Of a stretch of DNA of 49,841 bases, positions 42,728 to 49,841 are shown in pieces. Both the position numbers and the translations under genes were made by a program. Position 1 is the first letter of the stretch. Each line of letters begins with the position of its first letter. The notes under the pieces were generated by a model, which saw nothing but the letters and a program-made list of their open reading frames with translations, was not told where the DNA came from and searched no databases. Source of the DNA: JBBDWK01 sp040902885 (GTDB lineage Bacteria > Acidobacteriota > Terriglobia > Bryobacterales > Bryobacteraceae); assembly GCA_040902885.1 (NCBI GenBank), contig JBBDWK010000007.1:1-49841 (forward strand), given 5' to 3'.

Positions 42728-43735
42728 TTGAGCGCTCGAATGAAGGACATCGCCGTAGACCTGGGAGTCTCCCTCATGACGGTGTCCAAGGCCCTCCGCA
42801 GCCACAAAGACATTGGAGAGAAGACGCGCGCCCTTGTCGTGCAGCGCGCGCGGGAACTTGGCTACCGGCCAAACTGGATCGCGCGCAGCCTGGTCACCCA
42901 GCGCACGGACCTGGTCGGTCTGGTCGTTCCGGATCTGATGCACTCCTTTTTCGCGGAGGTGGTGACCGGCGTCGCCAAACGGCTGGAACCGCTCAACTAC
43001 CATGTCGTGATTGCCAACTCGAACGAGGATGTTGTTTCCGAAGCCCGCCAGGTGGAACTCCTCGTCGCCAGAAAATGCGACGGAATCATTCTCGCCTCGG
43101 CTCAGCCGGCCGCGCGAGGGGAATCCATCCGTATTTTGGAGGAACACAAGACTCCCTATGTTCTCGTGGACCGCAGGCCGCGCGGACTGGAGGCGCACTA
43201 CGTCGGCGTCAAGAACGAGGAGATCGGCGTTCTTGCCACAAGCCATCTCATTGAACGAGGCTGCCGGCGCATTGCGCATATACGCGGCCCTGAGATTCCC
43301 ACCGGGGTTGGCCGCCTGACGGGATACCGGAGCGCCCTGAATCAGCACCGAATGAAATTTCGTCCCGACTACGTCGTCACGGGGCAGCATAGCGACGCGG
43401 CCGGCTATCAGGCGATGCGCGAACTATTACGGCTCCGCCCGCTGCCCGACGGCGTGTTCTGCTACAACGATCCGGTGGCCGCCGGCGCCATGAAAGCGAT
43501 CCTTGAGGTTGGCCTGCGAGTTCCCGGAGATATTGCGGTGATCGGCGCCGGAAACGTGCACTATTCCGATCTGCTCCGCGTGCCTCTTTCCACCATCGAC
43601 CAGAGCAGCTCACTCATTGGCGAAACTGCGGCCGAACTGCTGCTGGAGTGCCTGAACTCGAAGAACACGGGGCCGTTTCGCAGCGTCTTCATTGAACCGC
43701 GCCTGATCGTGCGGGAATCCAGTTTCAGCGGGTAA
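42728..43735 (+). CDS. LacI-family transcriptional regulator
   Basis: A 335-residue repressor-type protein. The N-terminal helix-turn-helix and hinge read 'MKDIAVDLGVSLMTVSKALRSHKDIGEKTRALVVQRARELGYRPNWIARSLVTQRT'; the periplasmic-binding-protein-like sugar domain begins at 'LVGLVVPDLMHSFFAEVV'. The start is best placed at TTG 42728, 8 bases after AGAGGAG; ATG 42740 is an alternative. 'FCYNDPVAAGAMKAILEVGLRVPGDIAVIG' and 'LSTIDQSSSLIGETAAELL' are family-typical. Position after the GH95 gene suggests control of fucoside use. A short odd palindrome (GAGAGTCTCTC at 40157-40167) before the GH95 start is a possible but unproved operator. Confidence 0.9.
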   Translation: MSARMKDIAVDLGVSLMTVSKALRSHKDIGEKTRALVVQRARELGYRPNWIARSLVTQRTDLVGLVVPDLMHSFFAEVVTGVAKRLEPLNYHVVIANSNEDVVSEARQVELLVARKCDGIILASAQPAARGESIRILEEHKTPYVLVDRRPRGLEAHYVGVKNEEIGVLATSHLIERGCRRIAHIRGPEIPTGVGRLTGYRSALNQHRMKFRPDYVVTGQHSDAAGYQAMRELLRLRPLPDGVFCYNDPVAAGAMKAILEVGLRVPGDIAVIGAGNVHYSDLLRVPLSTIDQSSSLIGETAAELLLECLNSKNTGPFRSVFIEPRLIVRESSFSG

Positions 43736-43738
43736 ATC

Positions 43739-44947
43739 TCACTTCCGGAGCGCTTCTCCGGCGCGGTAGAGGGTGGTTCGGGGATGATAGCGCTGCCAGT
43801 CGAACCAGAATTCCTTGATGTTTTGGATTGGCCGCAGCTCGCTGCCTTCAAGCGGCCCCCGCAGACACTTTCCGGCGAAGTTCCATTGGCTGCCGGTTGC
43901 GTCGTCGATCAGAATGAATTCCTCCTCCGAAGGCTTCCGGTAGAACTCCAGCGTGCGATCGCCGACGGTCCGCCAGAAGGTACGGACGGAATTGCCGTCC
44001 AGCGCCACCACAACCAGTACGGGCGCTCCTCCCACAGCGTGATTGATGGGACTCTGCTTTCGAATCGTGGATATCGGGAATGCCGCGGGCTGGCCATTCA
44101 CCTCGAGTCCGACGATCAGCTCGCGCGCCTGGGCGTCCCCGCGCACGGGCATATTCACCGGAAGCTTGCCAATTCGCTCCTCCCAATCGGACTTCGCGTA
44201 ATCTTCCAGCCGCTCTTCTTCGAACCGAACGGCGGTGCTGCCGGGATGCTCCGCGCGCCACGTCTTCAGCGAGACCTCGTCGCTCGGAATACGATCCAGC
44301 CGCTTTCCTTTCAGCGGGCCGAACAGACACTCTCCGGTAATCTGCTGCCACCAACTTCCGGTTTCCTCGTCGAACATCAGAAAGTTCTGATTGTTGATGC
44401 CGCCAAGACGGAAGTGCAGCGTGCGGCCATCCACCAACCGGCTCCACACCAGACCGGTGTGGCAGAGCGTTCAATAGGTCGGCAGCACGGGCAGGCCGCC
44501 GAGCTGGTCGTTGAGCATGTGGTGATACGCAAGATAACGGACGGGATAGGCGCGGCTTTGCCCGTTGCGCATGATGCCGATCACCATATCGGTCTCCTCG
44601 ATATCCGCGAATTGATGGATGGGCGCGATGCGGACCTTCTCCGCCGGGGCGAACATCCATTCGACGGGATTGATGAACCCGACCGGCAGATTCATCAGGA
44701 TCGGGATGAAAAGCGGCACGGCGGTCTTCGGTAATTTTCCAGCCTTCCACTGAGGGCGGAGCAGCCATATGGCGCATACGAGACTGACCGCGGCCACCCC
44801 CGGAGCGATGCGCTGCGACCAGAAAGCCAGCGTGAGCAGGCTCTGCCGGTGCGCGACCAGCGGCATGATGTAGTAGAACGGAGCGGCAAAGACCAGCAGG
44901 TTAGCCACGGCCAGCGCCGCAAGTCCCACAAGTGGCTTTTTCTCCAT
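43739..44947 (-). CDS. DUF3179 membrane protein with in-frame TGA, probable selenoprotein
   Basis: One frame of 403 codons is interrupted only by TGA at 44473-44471 (codon 159). Before it are about three membrane helices ('LAALAVANLLVFAAPFYYIMPLV', 'IAPGVAAVSLVCAIWLL', 'AVPLFIPILMNLPVGFI') and then the start of the DUF3179 domain ('IGIMRNGQSRAYPVRYLAYHHMLNDQLGGLPVLPTY'). After it the same frame continues 'TLCHTGLVWSRLVDGRTLHFRLGGINNQNFLMFDEETGSWWQQITGECLFGPLKG'. The family normally reads T-Y-C-x-x-C at this point, so TGA replaces the first Cys of a C-x-x-C motif (Sec159, Cys162). A SECIS-like hairpin follows at once (44441-44473). No other damage is seen over 243 downstream codons. A nonsense mutation is the alternative. 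It is divergent from the second TonB receptor gene and converges, 3 bases apart, with the LacI gene. The function of the family is unknown. Confidence 0.78.
44441..44473 (-). promoter_or_regulatory. Bacterial SECIS-like element following the TGA codon
   Basis: On the minus strand the TGA (44473-44471) is followed by 8 bases, then CCACACC (44462-44456), loop GGTCT (44455-44451) and GGTGTGG (44450-44444): a perfect 7-bp stem. GCT (44468-44466) and AGC (44443-44441) can extend it by 3 bp across a CTG bulge. The loop starts 16 bases after TGA. Bacterial SECIS elements lie in the coding region just after UGA and carry G in the first two loop bases; the E. coli fdhF element, recalled from memory, has the same GGUCU loop at a very similar distance. 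Confidence 0.7.
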
Positions 44948-45112
44948 TGCCGTTATTGTAGCTTGTGATATTCGTCACCGATCAAAATACAGAAACAACC
45001 GTATAGCTCTTTTCCTTTCGCCGCACTAAACTTGGGCTGCTGATTCCGTCTCCAGCGCGGGTTGGGGTGACTGCGCGCTGGGGCGGGTCGAAGTTTGTAA
45101 ACGGGGACATCA

Positions 45113-48100
45113 ATGATTAAGCCTCTTTATGCGGCAGCTTTGCCGTGCCTTGCCTTTGTGTTTTCTTTTCCCTCCCTGGGTCAAACCTTCGGAGAAATCA
45201 ATGGAATTGTGAGCGATTCGACCGGAGCGGTGGTCAGTGGAGCCGCCGTCTCCATCACCAATACCGCCACCAACCAGATCCGCCGCGTACAAACCAACGA
45301 CGCGGGCAACTACACTACGCCGTTTCTGGTGCCCGGCGTTTACGATATCCAGGCAGAGTTGGCCGGTTTCAAAGTCGCGACAAGGAGAGGACTGATTTTG
45401 CAGGTCGGGGATGTGGCTAGAGTGGATTTCACGCTGGAAGTCGGCCAGGTCACCGAGTCGGTGGAAGTCTCCGCGTCCGCCGCCCTGATCTCCACCGAAA
45501 GTACGGCGGTCGGTACGGTCATCGAGAACAAGCGGATCGTCGAGCTTCCCATTAACGGGCGGAACTTTTTGAACCTGGTGCGGCTCAGCCCGAACGTCTC
45601 GGCCGAGATGGGCGCCGGGGGTCAGGCTGGCGACCGGCAAGGCGGCGAACGCGCGAACCAGGCCATCTCCATTGCCGGCCAGCGCCAGCAGTTCAACCGC
45701 TATACGCTCGACGGGGTTGAGAACACGGACGTCAATTTCAATACCTTTATCATTCGTCCCTCCATCGATGCGATCCAGGAATTCAAAGTGCAAACCGGCG
45801 TCTACTCGGCCGAGTTCGGGCGGGCCACTTCCCAGGTCAACGCGACCACCAAGTCCGGCTCGAACAGCTTCCACGGCACCGCCTACGAGTTTTTCCGGAA
45901 CGACAATATGGATGCCAAGGAGTGGCGCAACGAGGGGCCGCGCAATCCTTTCGTCCGCAATCAATTCGGCTTCACGCTCGGCGGGCCGGTCTGGATTCCG
46001 AAGCTGCTGAACGGCAGGGACCGCCTCTTCTTCATGTCCAACTTCGAGGCCCTCCGGGACCGGAAGACCCTTCAAGGCACAGCCAGCGTGGCTACGGACC
46101 GGATGCGCTCGGGCGATTTCTCGGCCGCGGGCCGCAGTATCTTCGATCCGCTCACCCCCACCTTTCAGCTCGATGCGAGAGGCGACGAGCGGGCCGTTTC
46201 CGCCCTGCCCTTCGCCAACAACACCATCCCGCAGGCGCGATTCAATCCCGTGTCGCTCCGCCTGCTCGAGTTCTATCCCCGGGCGACCATTCCCGGCGAT
46301 GAGTTCAACCGCAACTTTCTCCGCAACCGGGGACGCCCCATCAATTGGGAACAGTTCATCCAGCGCATCGACTTTAATGAAAATTCCAGCTCCAGTTGGT
46401 TCGGCCGCTTCAGCTATGGAGACGAGTTCGAGCGCAGGCTGGCAAACTTCGAGCAGCAGGAAGGCAAAACAGGCACGAAGGTCTACCAAGTGGTCATCTC
46501 GAACACGCGTACGCTGTCGCCTACCATGGTGAACGAGTTTCGGGCGGGCTACAACCAGTTTCAGAACGACCAGCTCTTGCGGTATGCCAACGAGCGGGAT
46601 GTGACTTCCGAGTTGGGCGTAAGCGGCCTTACCGCGCCGATCGAAGCCGCCTGGGGAACTCCCAGCATCAGCCTCGAAAACGGCATCTCCGGCTTCGGCG
46701 AGTCCTCCGAGGGGCCGTATGTAAATCGCAATCATACGTTCGAGTTTATGGACAATCTCTCCGTCATCCGGGGCAAGCACACATTCAAGTTGGGCGGCGA
46801 GGTCCGGCGCGACCGGTACAACCAGGTCGGCAACCAGTTCCCGCGCGGCTCCTTCATCTTCCAGGCGAAGGCGACGTTCAATCCCGCCAATCGGGCGCCC
46901 ACGGGGCATTCCTTCGCCGACTTTCTGCTGGGGGAGAGCCGCCGCTCCGAGCGCGCACTCGGCATCGCCAACACTATGTTCCGGTCCACGTTCACCTATC
47001 TGTACGCGGAAGATACCTGGCGGATCACACCTAAGATCACGCTGAATCTGGGCATGCGCTACGAGAACTCGCCGCCCTGGCACGACAAGTACCGCGGCAT
47101 TATGAACGTGCAGATGTTCGATACGGGAGTCGGACCGGATGGGCTGCTCGCCAACACGCAGGCGCCGATCTTCACGCGTCCCGGCGAGGGAGACTTCCAC
47201 GAAGGCCTGGGCTATCACTTCCACGACGCCATTCCGAAGCAGGTCGGCGACCAGCACCTGGGCCGCGCCATGGTGAACCGCGACAACAACGACTTTGCGC
47301 CCCGCATTGGCATCGCCTACAGCCCCACAACGAACTGGTCCATCCGATCGGGCTTCGGCATGTTCTATACCCAGGACACCGGCAATCCACGTTTTGACAT
47401 GGGCCGCAACCTGGGAGGACGCGGCCGATTCGAATCCAACGAGGAGCGCCCGAACTCCAATCTGCTCGACCCCTGGGCGGCGGAAGAGGCCGAGTTCCAG
47501 TGCAGCGGCTGGACGGGCGTCTGTCTTGGTCCGCCTTACGTTCTCGGCAACATCACCGGCCGGAGGACGCCCTATCTGATGCAGTGGCTGTTCAACGTAC
47601 AGCGCCAACTTGGAGACGACATGGCCCTCGAGGCCGGCTACATGGGCAACGGCGGGCGCAAGTTGGAGCGGATGCGCGCCTACAACGAAGCCATTCTCCG
47701 TACGGGCCCAGCCGACAATCGTTCCATAGCTCAACGGCAGCCTTGGCCCATGTACGGGCGTATCCAGCAGGTGGACGGCAGCGTGATTTCCAATTACCAT
47801 GCGCTCAACCTGAAATTGCAGAAGCGCTTTTCGCAGGGCCTCACCTACCTGATCGGATACACATGGTCGAAAGCGATAGATAACGGCAGCGCCATTCGCA
47901 CCAACTCCGGCGACCGGCTGTTTCCACCGAACAGCTACGACCTTCAGGCGGAGCGCGGCCTTTCCCAGTTCCACACGGGACGGCGCTTCGTTGCGTCCTT
48001 TCTGTACGATCTGCCGTTCGGCGTGGGCAAACCATTCGCCGGCTCGAACCGCGTCCTGGACAAGATCGTCGGCGGATGGCAGGTCGGAAGCATCGTGACC

Positions 48101-48517
48101 TTCTCCGACGGGACGCCCGTCAACGTGGGCAACATTGGCGACCGTGCGAATATCGGAGTTGAGAATTGGCCGGACGCGACCGGAATCAGCCCCGTCCCCG
48201 ATCAGCGCACAACCGAGCGCTTCTGGAACATCGCCGCATTCGACACCACCAACAGCGCCCTTGCGTATCGCAACGGAACGGCCGGACGCAACGTTCTTTT
48301 CCGGCCTGGCCTCCGTCAGTGGGACTTCTCACTGAGCAAGAACACCGCGATCCGCGAAGGGCACGCGCTCCAGTTCCGCTTCGAAGCGTTCAACTTTGGA
48401 AATCATCCCAACTGGAATCAGCCGGGCGGGGACGCCCGCAACGCCAACACGTTCGGCGTCGTCAACACCGCGCGCACCATGCGAGAAATGCAGTTGGCGT
48501 TGAAGTATATCTTTTGA
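45113..48517 (+). CDS. TonB-dependent receptor with N-terminal CnaB-like domain
   Basis: A 1,134-residue outer-membrane receptor of the same class as the one at 20236. GGGGAC stands before the ATG. A signal peptide ends near 'SLGQTF'. Residues about 22-105 are the CnaB-like domain ('GEINGIVSDSTGAVVSGAAVSITNTATNQIRRVQTNDAGNYTTPFLVPGVYDIQAELAGF'). The plug follows with 'RIVELPINGRNFLNLVRLSPNV', 'YTLDGVENTDVNF' and 'IDAIQEFKVQTGVYSAEFGRATSQVNATTKSGSN'. The barrel ends in 'MREMQLALKYIF', with the terminal Phe typical of outer-membrane proteins. The 165-base divergent gap to the DUF3179 gene carries a dyad GTGA-TATTCG-TCAC near 44966. Likely role: uptake of oligosaccharides or other bulky substrates powered by TonB. 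The substrate cannot be named. Confidence 0.92.
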   Translation: MIKPLYAAALPCLAFVFSFPSLGQTFGEINGIVSDSTGAVVSGAAVSITNTATNQIRRVQTNDAGNYTTPFLVPGVYDIQAELAGFKVATRRGLILQVGDVARVDFTLEVGQVTESVEVSASAALISTESTAVGTVIENKRIVELPINGRNFLNLVRLSPNVSAEMGAGGQAGDRQGGERANQAISIAGQRQQFNRYTLDGVENTDVNFNTFIIRPSIDAIQEFKVQTGVYSAEFGRATSQVNATTKSGSNSFHGTAYEFFRNDNMDAKEWRNEGPRNPFVRNQFGFTLGGPVWIPKLLNGRDRLFFMSNFEALRDRKTLQGTASVATDRMRSGDFSAAGRSIFDPLTPTFQLDARGDERAVSALPFANNTIPQARFNPVSLRLLEFYPRATIPGDEFNRNFLRNRGRPINWEQFIQRIDFNENSSSSWFGRFSYGDEFERRLANFEQQEGKTGTKVYQVVISNTRTLSPTMVNEFRAGYNQFQNDQLLRYANERDVTSELGVSGLTAPIEAAWGTPSISLENGISGFGESSEGPYVNRNHTFEFMDNLSVIRGKHTFKLGGEVRRDRYNQVGNQFPRGSFIFQAKATFNPANRAPTGHSFADFLLGESRRSERALGIANTMFRSTFTYLYAEDTWRITPKITLNLGMRYENSPPWHDKYRGIMNVQMFDTGVGPDGLLANTQAPIFTRPGEGDFHEGLGYHFHDAIPKQVGDQHLGRAMVNRDNNDFAPRIGIAYSPTTNWSIRSGFGMFYTQDTGNPRFDMGRNLGGRGRFESNEERPNSNLLDPWAAEEAEFQCSGWTGVCLGPPYVLGNITGRRTPYLMQWLFNVQRQLGDDMALEAGYMGNGGRKLERMRAYNEAILRTGPADNRSIAQRQPWPMYGRIQQVDGSVISNYHALNLKLQKRFSQGLTYLIGYTWSKAIDNGSAIRTNSGDRLFPPNSYDLQAERGLSQFHTGRRFVASFLYDLPFGVGKPFAGSNRVLDKIVGGWQVGSIVTFSDGTPVNVGNIGDRANIGVENWPDATGISPVPDQRTTERFWNIAAFDTTNSALAYRNGTAGRNVLFRPGLRQWDFSLSKNTAIREGHALQFRFEAFNFGNHPNWNQPGGDARNANTFGVVNTARTMREMQLALKYIF

Positions 48518-48541
48518 GGACAACTGATTGGGCTTGTGACG

Positions 48542-48571
48542 GGACCTCCGCAATGCTCCCGAACGAGGTCC
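48542..48571 (+). terminator. Hairpin after the second TonB receptor gene
   Basis: GGACCTC (48542-48548) and GAGGTCC (48565-48571) form a 7-bp stem with a 16-base loop, starting 24 bases after the receptor stop. No long T-run follows, so it is only a weak candidate. The rest of the gap to 48694 shows nothing I can name. Confidence 0.35.
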
Positions 48572-48694
48572 TCCTCTTACAGACAGATCATTGGCGGCCT
48601 GTGGTGTAGTCAACCTGCCGGTTGACCCGGCTGAACGACGAATTGCTACCTATACCGGGGCCTGCGACGAGAATTGGCGCGAATGGCACGAGGA

Positions 48695-49804
48695 TCAACC
48701 CTCGTTCATGACGCTGCGAAACCGCTTCTCCGCTTCGCCTACAAACTCCATAACGTTTCCTGAACCCGTCGGCAAAGCGTCTCCAAAGAACATTTCACCT
48801 GCTTCTAACGTCCGCCTACATAATCGCTCCAGGTCATCCGTCGATTTGACCTTGACATACACCGAGGAGGATCGTCGTTCCGTGCTGATTTCCGTCAGAC
48901 AGAACACGAACCAATCGAGAGTCCTTTTATGCACGATGGCGGGTACAAATGGCCTCTCGCGTGCCACAGTGCTGCACCAGAATCTGACTTCCGGGATCTC
49001 ATACAGCTCTCTGGTATCTGATTCATATCCCGAGATCGTTAAGTTCGGCGGTACGAATGAGGCGGACTTTTCTAAACTCAGTTTAATGAGCTGAATAAGA
49101 CTATCTACCTCATTGATGCGATTCATCAATACAGCATCCTTTTCAATTACCCACAGTAACTGATTCCCAGCATTGAGTAGAGTATCGGTTGACGCCCCAT
49201 GTATAACGTTGTCCATCGCTCTCTCAAGCACTGCAATCGTGGATCTGTGGCCACCGAGCCGAGCCCACCCGAGCACGGTTCGCCCACTGGATGAACACGC
49301 GTTCACATCCGCCCCACTTTCGATCAGGAGGGCTACTATCGCATCCTGGCCATGGTAAGCGGCCTCCATCAAAGCCGTCTTATCGCCTTCGCCACGGTCA
49401 TTCACCTTTGCGCCATGGGTTAGCAGAGAACGCACACGGTTCAAATATCCAGATGATGCAGCAAGCATTAAGGGCGTATTGCTGGCTTGACGACTAATAT
49501 TAGGATCTGCGCCGGCATCCAAGAGCAGCATCAAGATACTATCCTCATTCAAGCTGAGCTTCAAGATACTATCCTCGGGCGCTTTGTTCAGCAAAGTCGC
49601 CAAATATAGTGCCGTCGTTCCTCGGAAGTCCTGCGCATTCACATTCGCGCCGCGGTCCAACAGCGTCTTCACCATACCAATTCGTTCAATTCTACAAGCA
49701 GGTTTGTGCAGCGGAGTCTGCCCATCATTTGTTATGGCATTGATATTAGCGCCAGCATCTAACAAACGGAATAGGGAGGCTGGTCTGCTAGTGTAGTGCG
49801 TCAC
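48695..49804 (-). CDS. Ankyrin-repeat protein, possibly 5'-truncated
   Basis: A 369-residue frame starting with GTG at 49804. Residues 1-190 contain about five ankyrin repeats, each with the typical 'LLDAGANINA', 'TPLHKPA', 'LLDRGANVNAQD', 'TPLMLAASSGYLNRVRSLLTHGAKVN', 'KTALMEAAYHGQDAIVALLIESGADVNA'. Residues 200-369 form a separate domain of unknown type ('NQLLWVIEKDAVLMNRINEVDSLIQLIKLSLEKSA', 'SSVYVKVKSTDDLERLCRRTLEAG'). The first repeat begins in mid-motif. The same frame continues upstream past a TAA five codons before the GTG and still reads sensibly ('VETPGDL', stop, 'TLLIVTHYTS'), so the original start may lie outside the window with a nonsense mutation here. A 10-codon duplication interrupts the third repeat. 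Base composition is lower in GC than its neighbours, which suggests acquired DNA. Confidence 0.7.
   Translation of the reverse strand: MTHYTSRPASLFRLLDAGANINAITNDGQTPLHKPACRIERIGMVKTLLDRGANVNAQDFRGTTALYLATLLNKAPEDSILKLSLNEDSILMLLLDAGADPNISRQASNTPLMLAASSGYLNRVRSLLTHGAKVNDRGEGDKTALMEAAYHGQDAIVALLIESGADVNACSSSGRTVLGWARLGGHRSTIAVLERAMDNVIHGASTDTLLNAGNQLLWVIEKDAVLMNRINEVDSLIQLIKLSLEKSASFVPPNLTISGYESDTRELYEIPEVRFWCSTVARERPFVPAIVHKRTLDWFVFCLTEISTERRSSSVYVKVKSTDDLERLCRRTLEAGEMFFGDALPTGSGNVMEFVGEAEKRFRSVMNEG
49531..49576. repeat. 30-bp in-frame duplication inside the ankyrin gene
   Basis: The 16 bases TCAAGATACTATCCTC occur at 49531-49546 and again at 49561-49576, exactly 30 bases apart. This yields 'EDSILKLSLN' followed by 'EDSILMLLLD'. 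Removing 10 codons restores a standard ankyrin repeat, so this is a recent slippage insertion. Confidence 0.75.
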
Positions 49805-49841
49805 AATTAGTAACGTTTATAGATCGCCCGGCGTCTCTACA

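Noticed and set aside
43739..44473. DUF3179 gene as an ordinary pseudogene split by a stop
   Set aside because: The only lesion is TGA at a conserved redox Cys, the rest of the frame is intact and a SECIS-like hairpin follows; kept as the alternative hypothesis only.
45110..47974. 954-codon open frame antisense to the second TonB receptor
   Set aside because: It mirrors the receptor's codons, has the Arg/Gly/Val-rich composition of antisense frames in GC-rich DNA, and no domain; the plus-strand product is a clear receptor.

Overview
The window looks like a chromosome segment of an acidobacterium of the Solibacter/Bryobacter type. This is inferred from gene content, not from a marker search. 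The signs are two very large MacB/FtsX-type permeases without an ATPase, each preceded by a PadR regulator (the 'acidobacterial duplicated orphan permease' arrangement); two TonB-dependent receptors of about 1,100 residues with an N-terminal carboxypeptidase-like (CnaB) domain; many secreted or Tat-exported enzymes for sugar catabolism; and a GC-rich core. Both ends (about 1-3.86 kb and 48.5-49.8 kb) are less GC-rich and carry accessory-type genes.

Layout. 1-885: 3' part of a GT1-like glycosyltransferase cut by the window edge. 910-3882: an integrase-less island bounded by a perfect 25-bp direct repeat of the 3' end of ssrA, holding small membrane-protein genes and a HEPN-like gene. 3859-4214 (minus): the intact tmRNA gene (tag ANNTQFAFAA). 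4.2-6.6 kb: GMC oxidoreductase plus Tat-targeted gluconate-dehydrogenase subunit-3-like partner. 6.7-12.4 kb: a one-direction run of FadL-type outer-membrane protein, SGNH-fold protein that has lost its catalytic residues, large secreted protein, SRPBCC protein and small secreted protein. 12.5-16.9 kb: PLP enzyme of Cys/Met metabolism, creatininase-family hydrolase, arylsulfatase. 17.1-20.1 kb: first PadR/permease pair. 20.2-23.5 kb: first TonB receptor. 23.7-29.7 kb: ABC exporter joined by a 3-nt gap to a GT84 cyclic beta-1,2-glucan-synthase-like enzyme that ends before the usual GH94 module, then a terminator. 29.9-33.2 kb: porin, YfdX-like protein, mutM and a Rieske protein. 33.4-36.4 kb: second PadR/permease pair with twin operator-like dyads. 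36.5-43.7 kb: Tat-exported TIM-barrel isomerase, SppA, DUF72 protein, GH95 alpha-L-fucosidase and LacI regulator. 43.7-44.9 kb (minus): a DUF3179 membrane protein with one in-frame TGA. 45.1-48.5 kb: second TonB receptor. 48.7-49.8 kb: ankyrin-repeat gene.

The most notable observation is the DUF3179 gene. Its only interruption is a TGA exactly where the family has the first Cys of a C-x-x-C motif. The TGA is followed after 15 nt by a perfect 7-bp hairpin with a GGUCU loop, the geometry and loop of a bacterial SECIS element. It is best read as a selenoprotein (Sec159-T-L-Cys162), not as a pseudogene. Second is the exporter plus shortened glucan synthase unit, which suggests a beta-1,2-glucan system without the phosphorylase module that sets chain length in the known enzymes. 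Third is the ssrA-bounded island.

The segment as a whole reads as cell-envelope and polysaccharide lifestyle: export of glucan, uptake through TonB receptors and porins, and removal of sulfate and fucose from external glycans.
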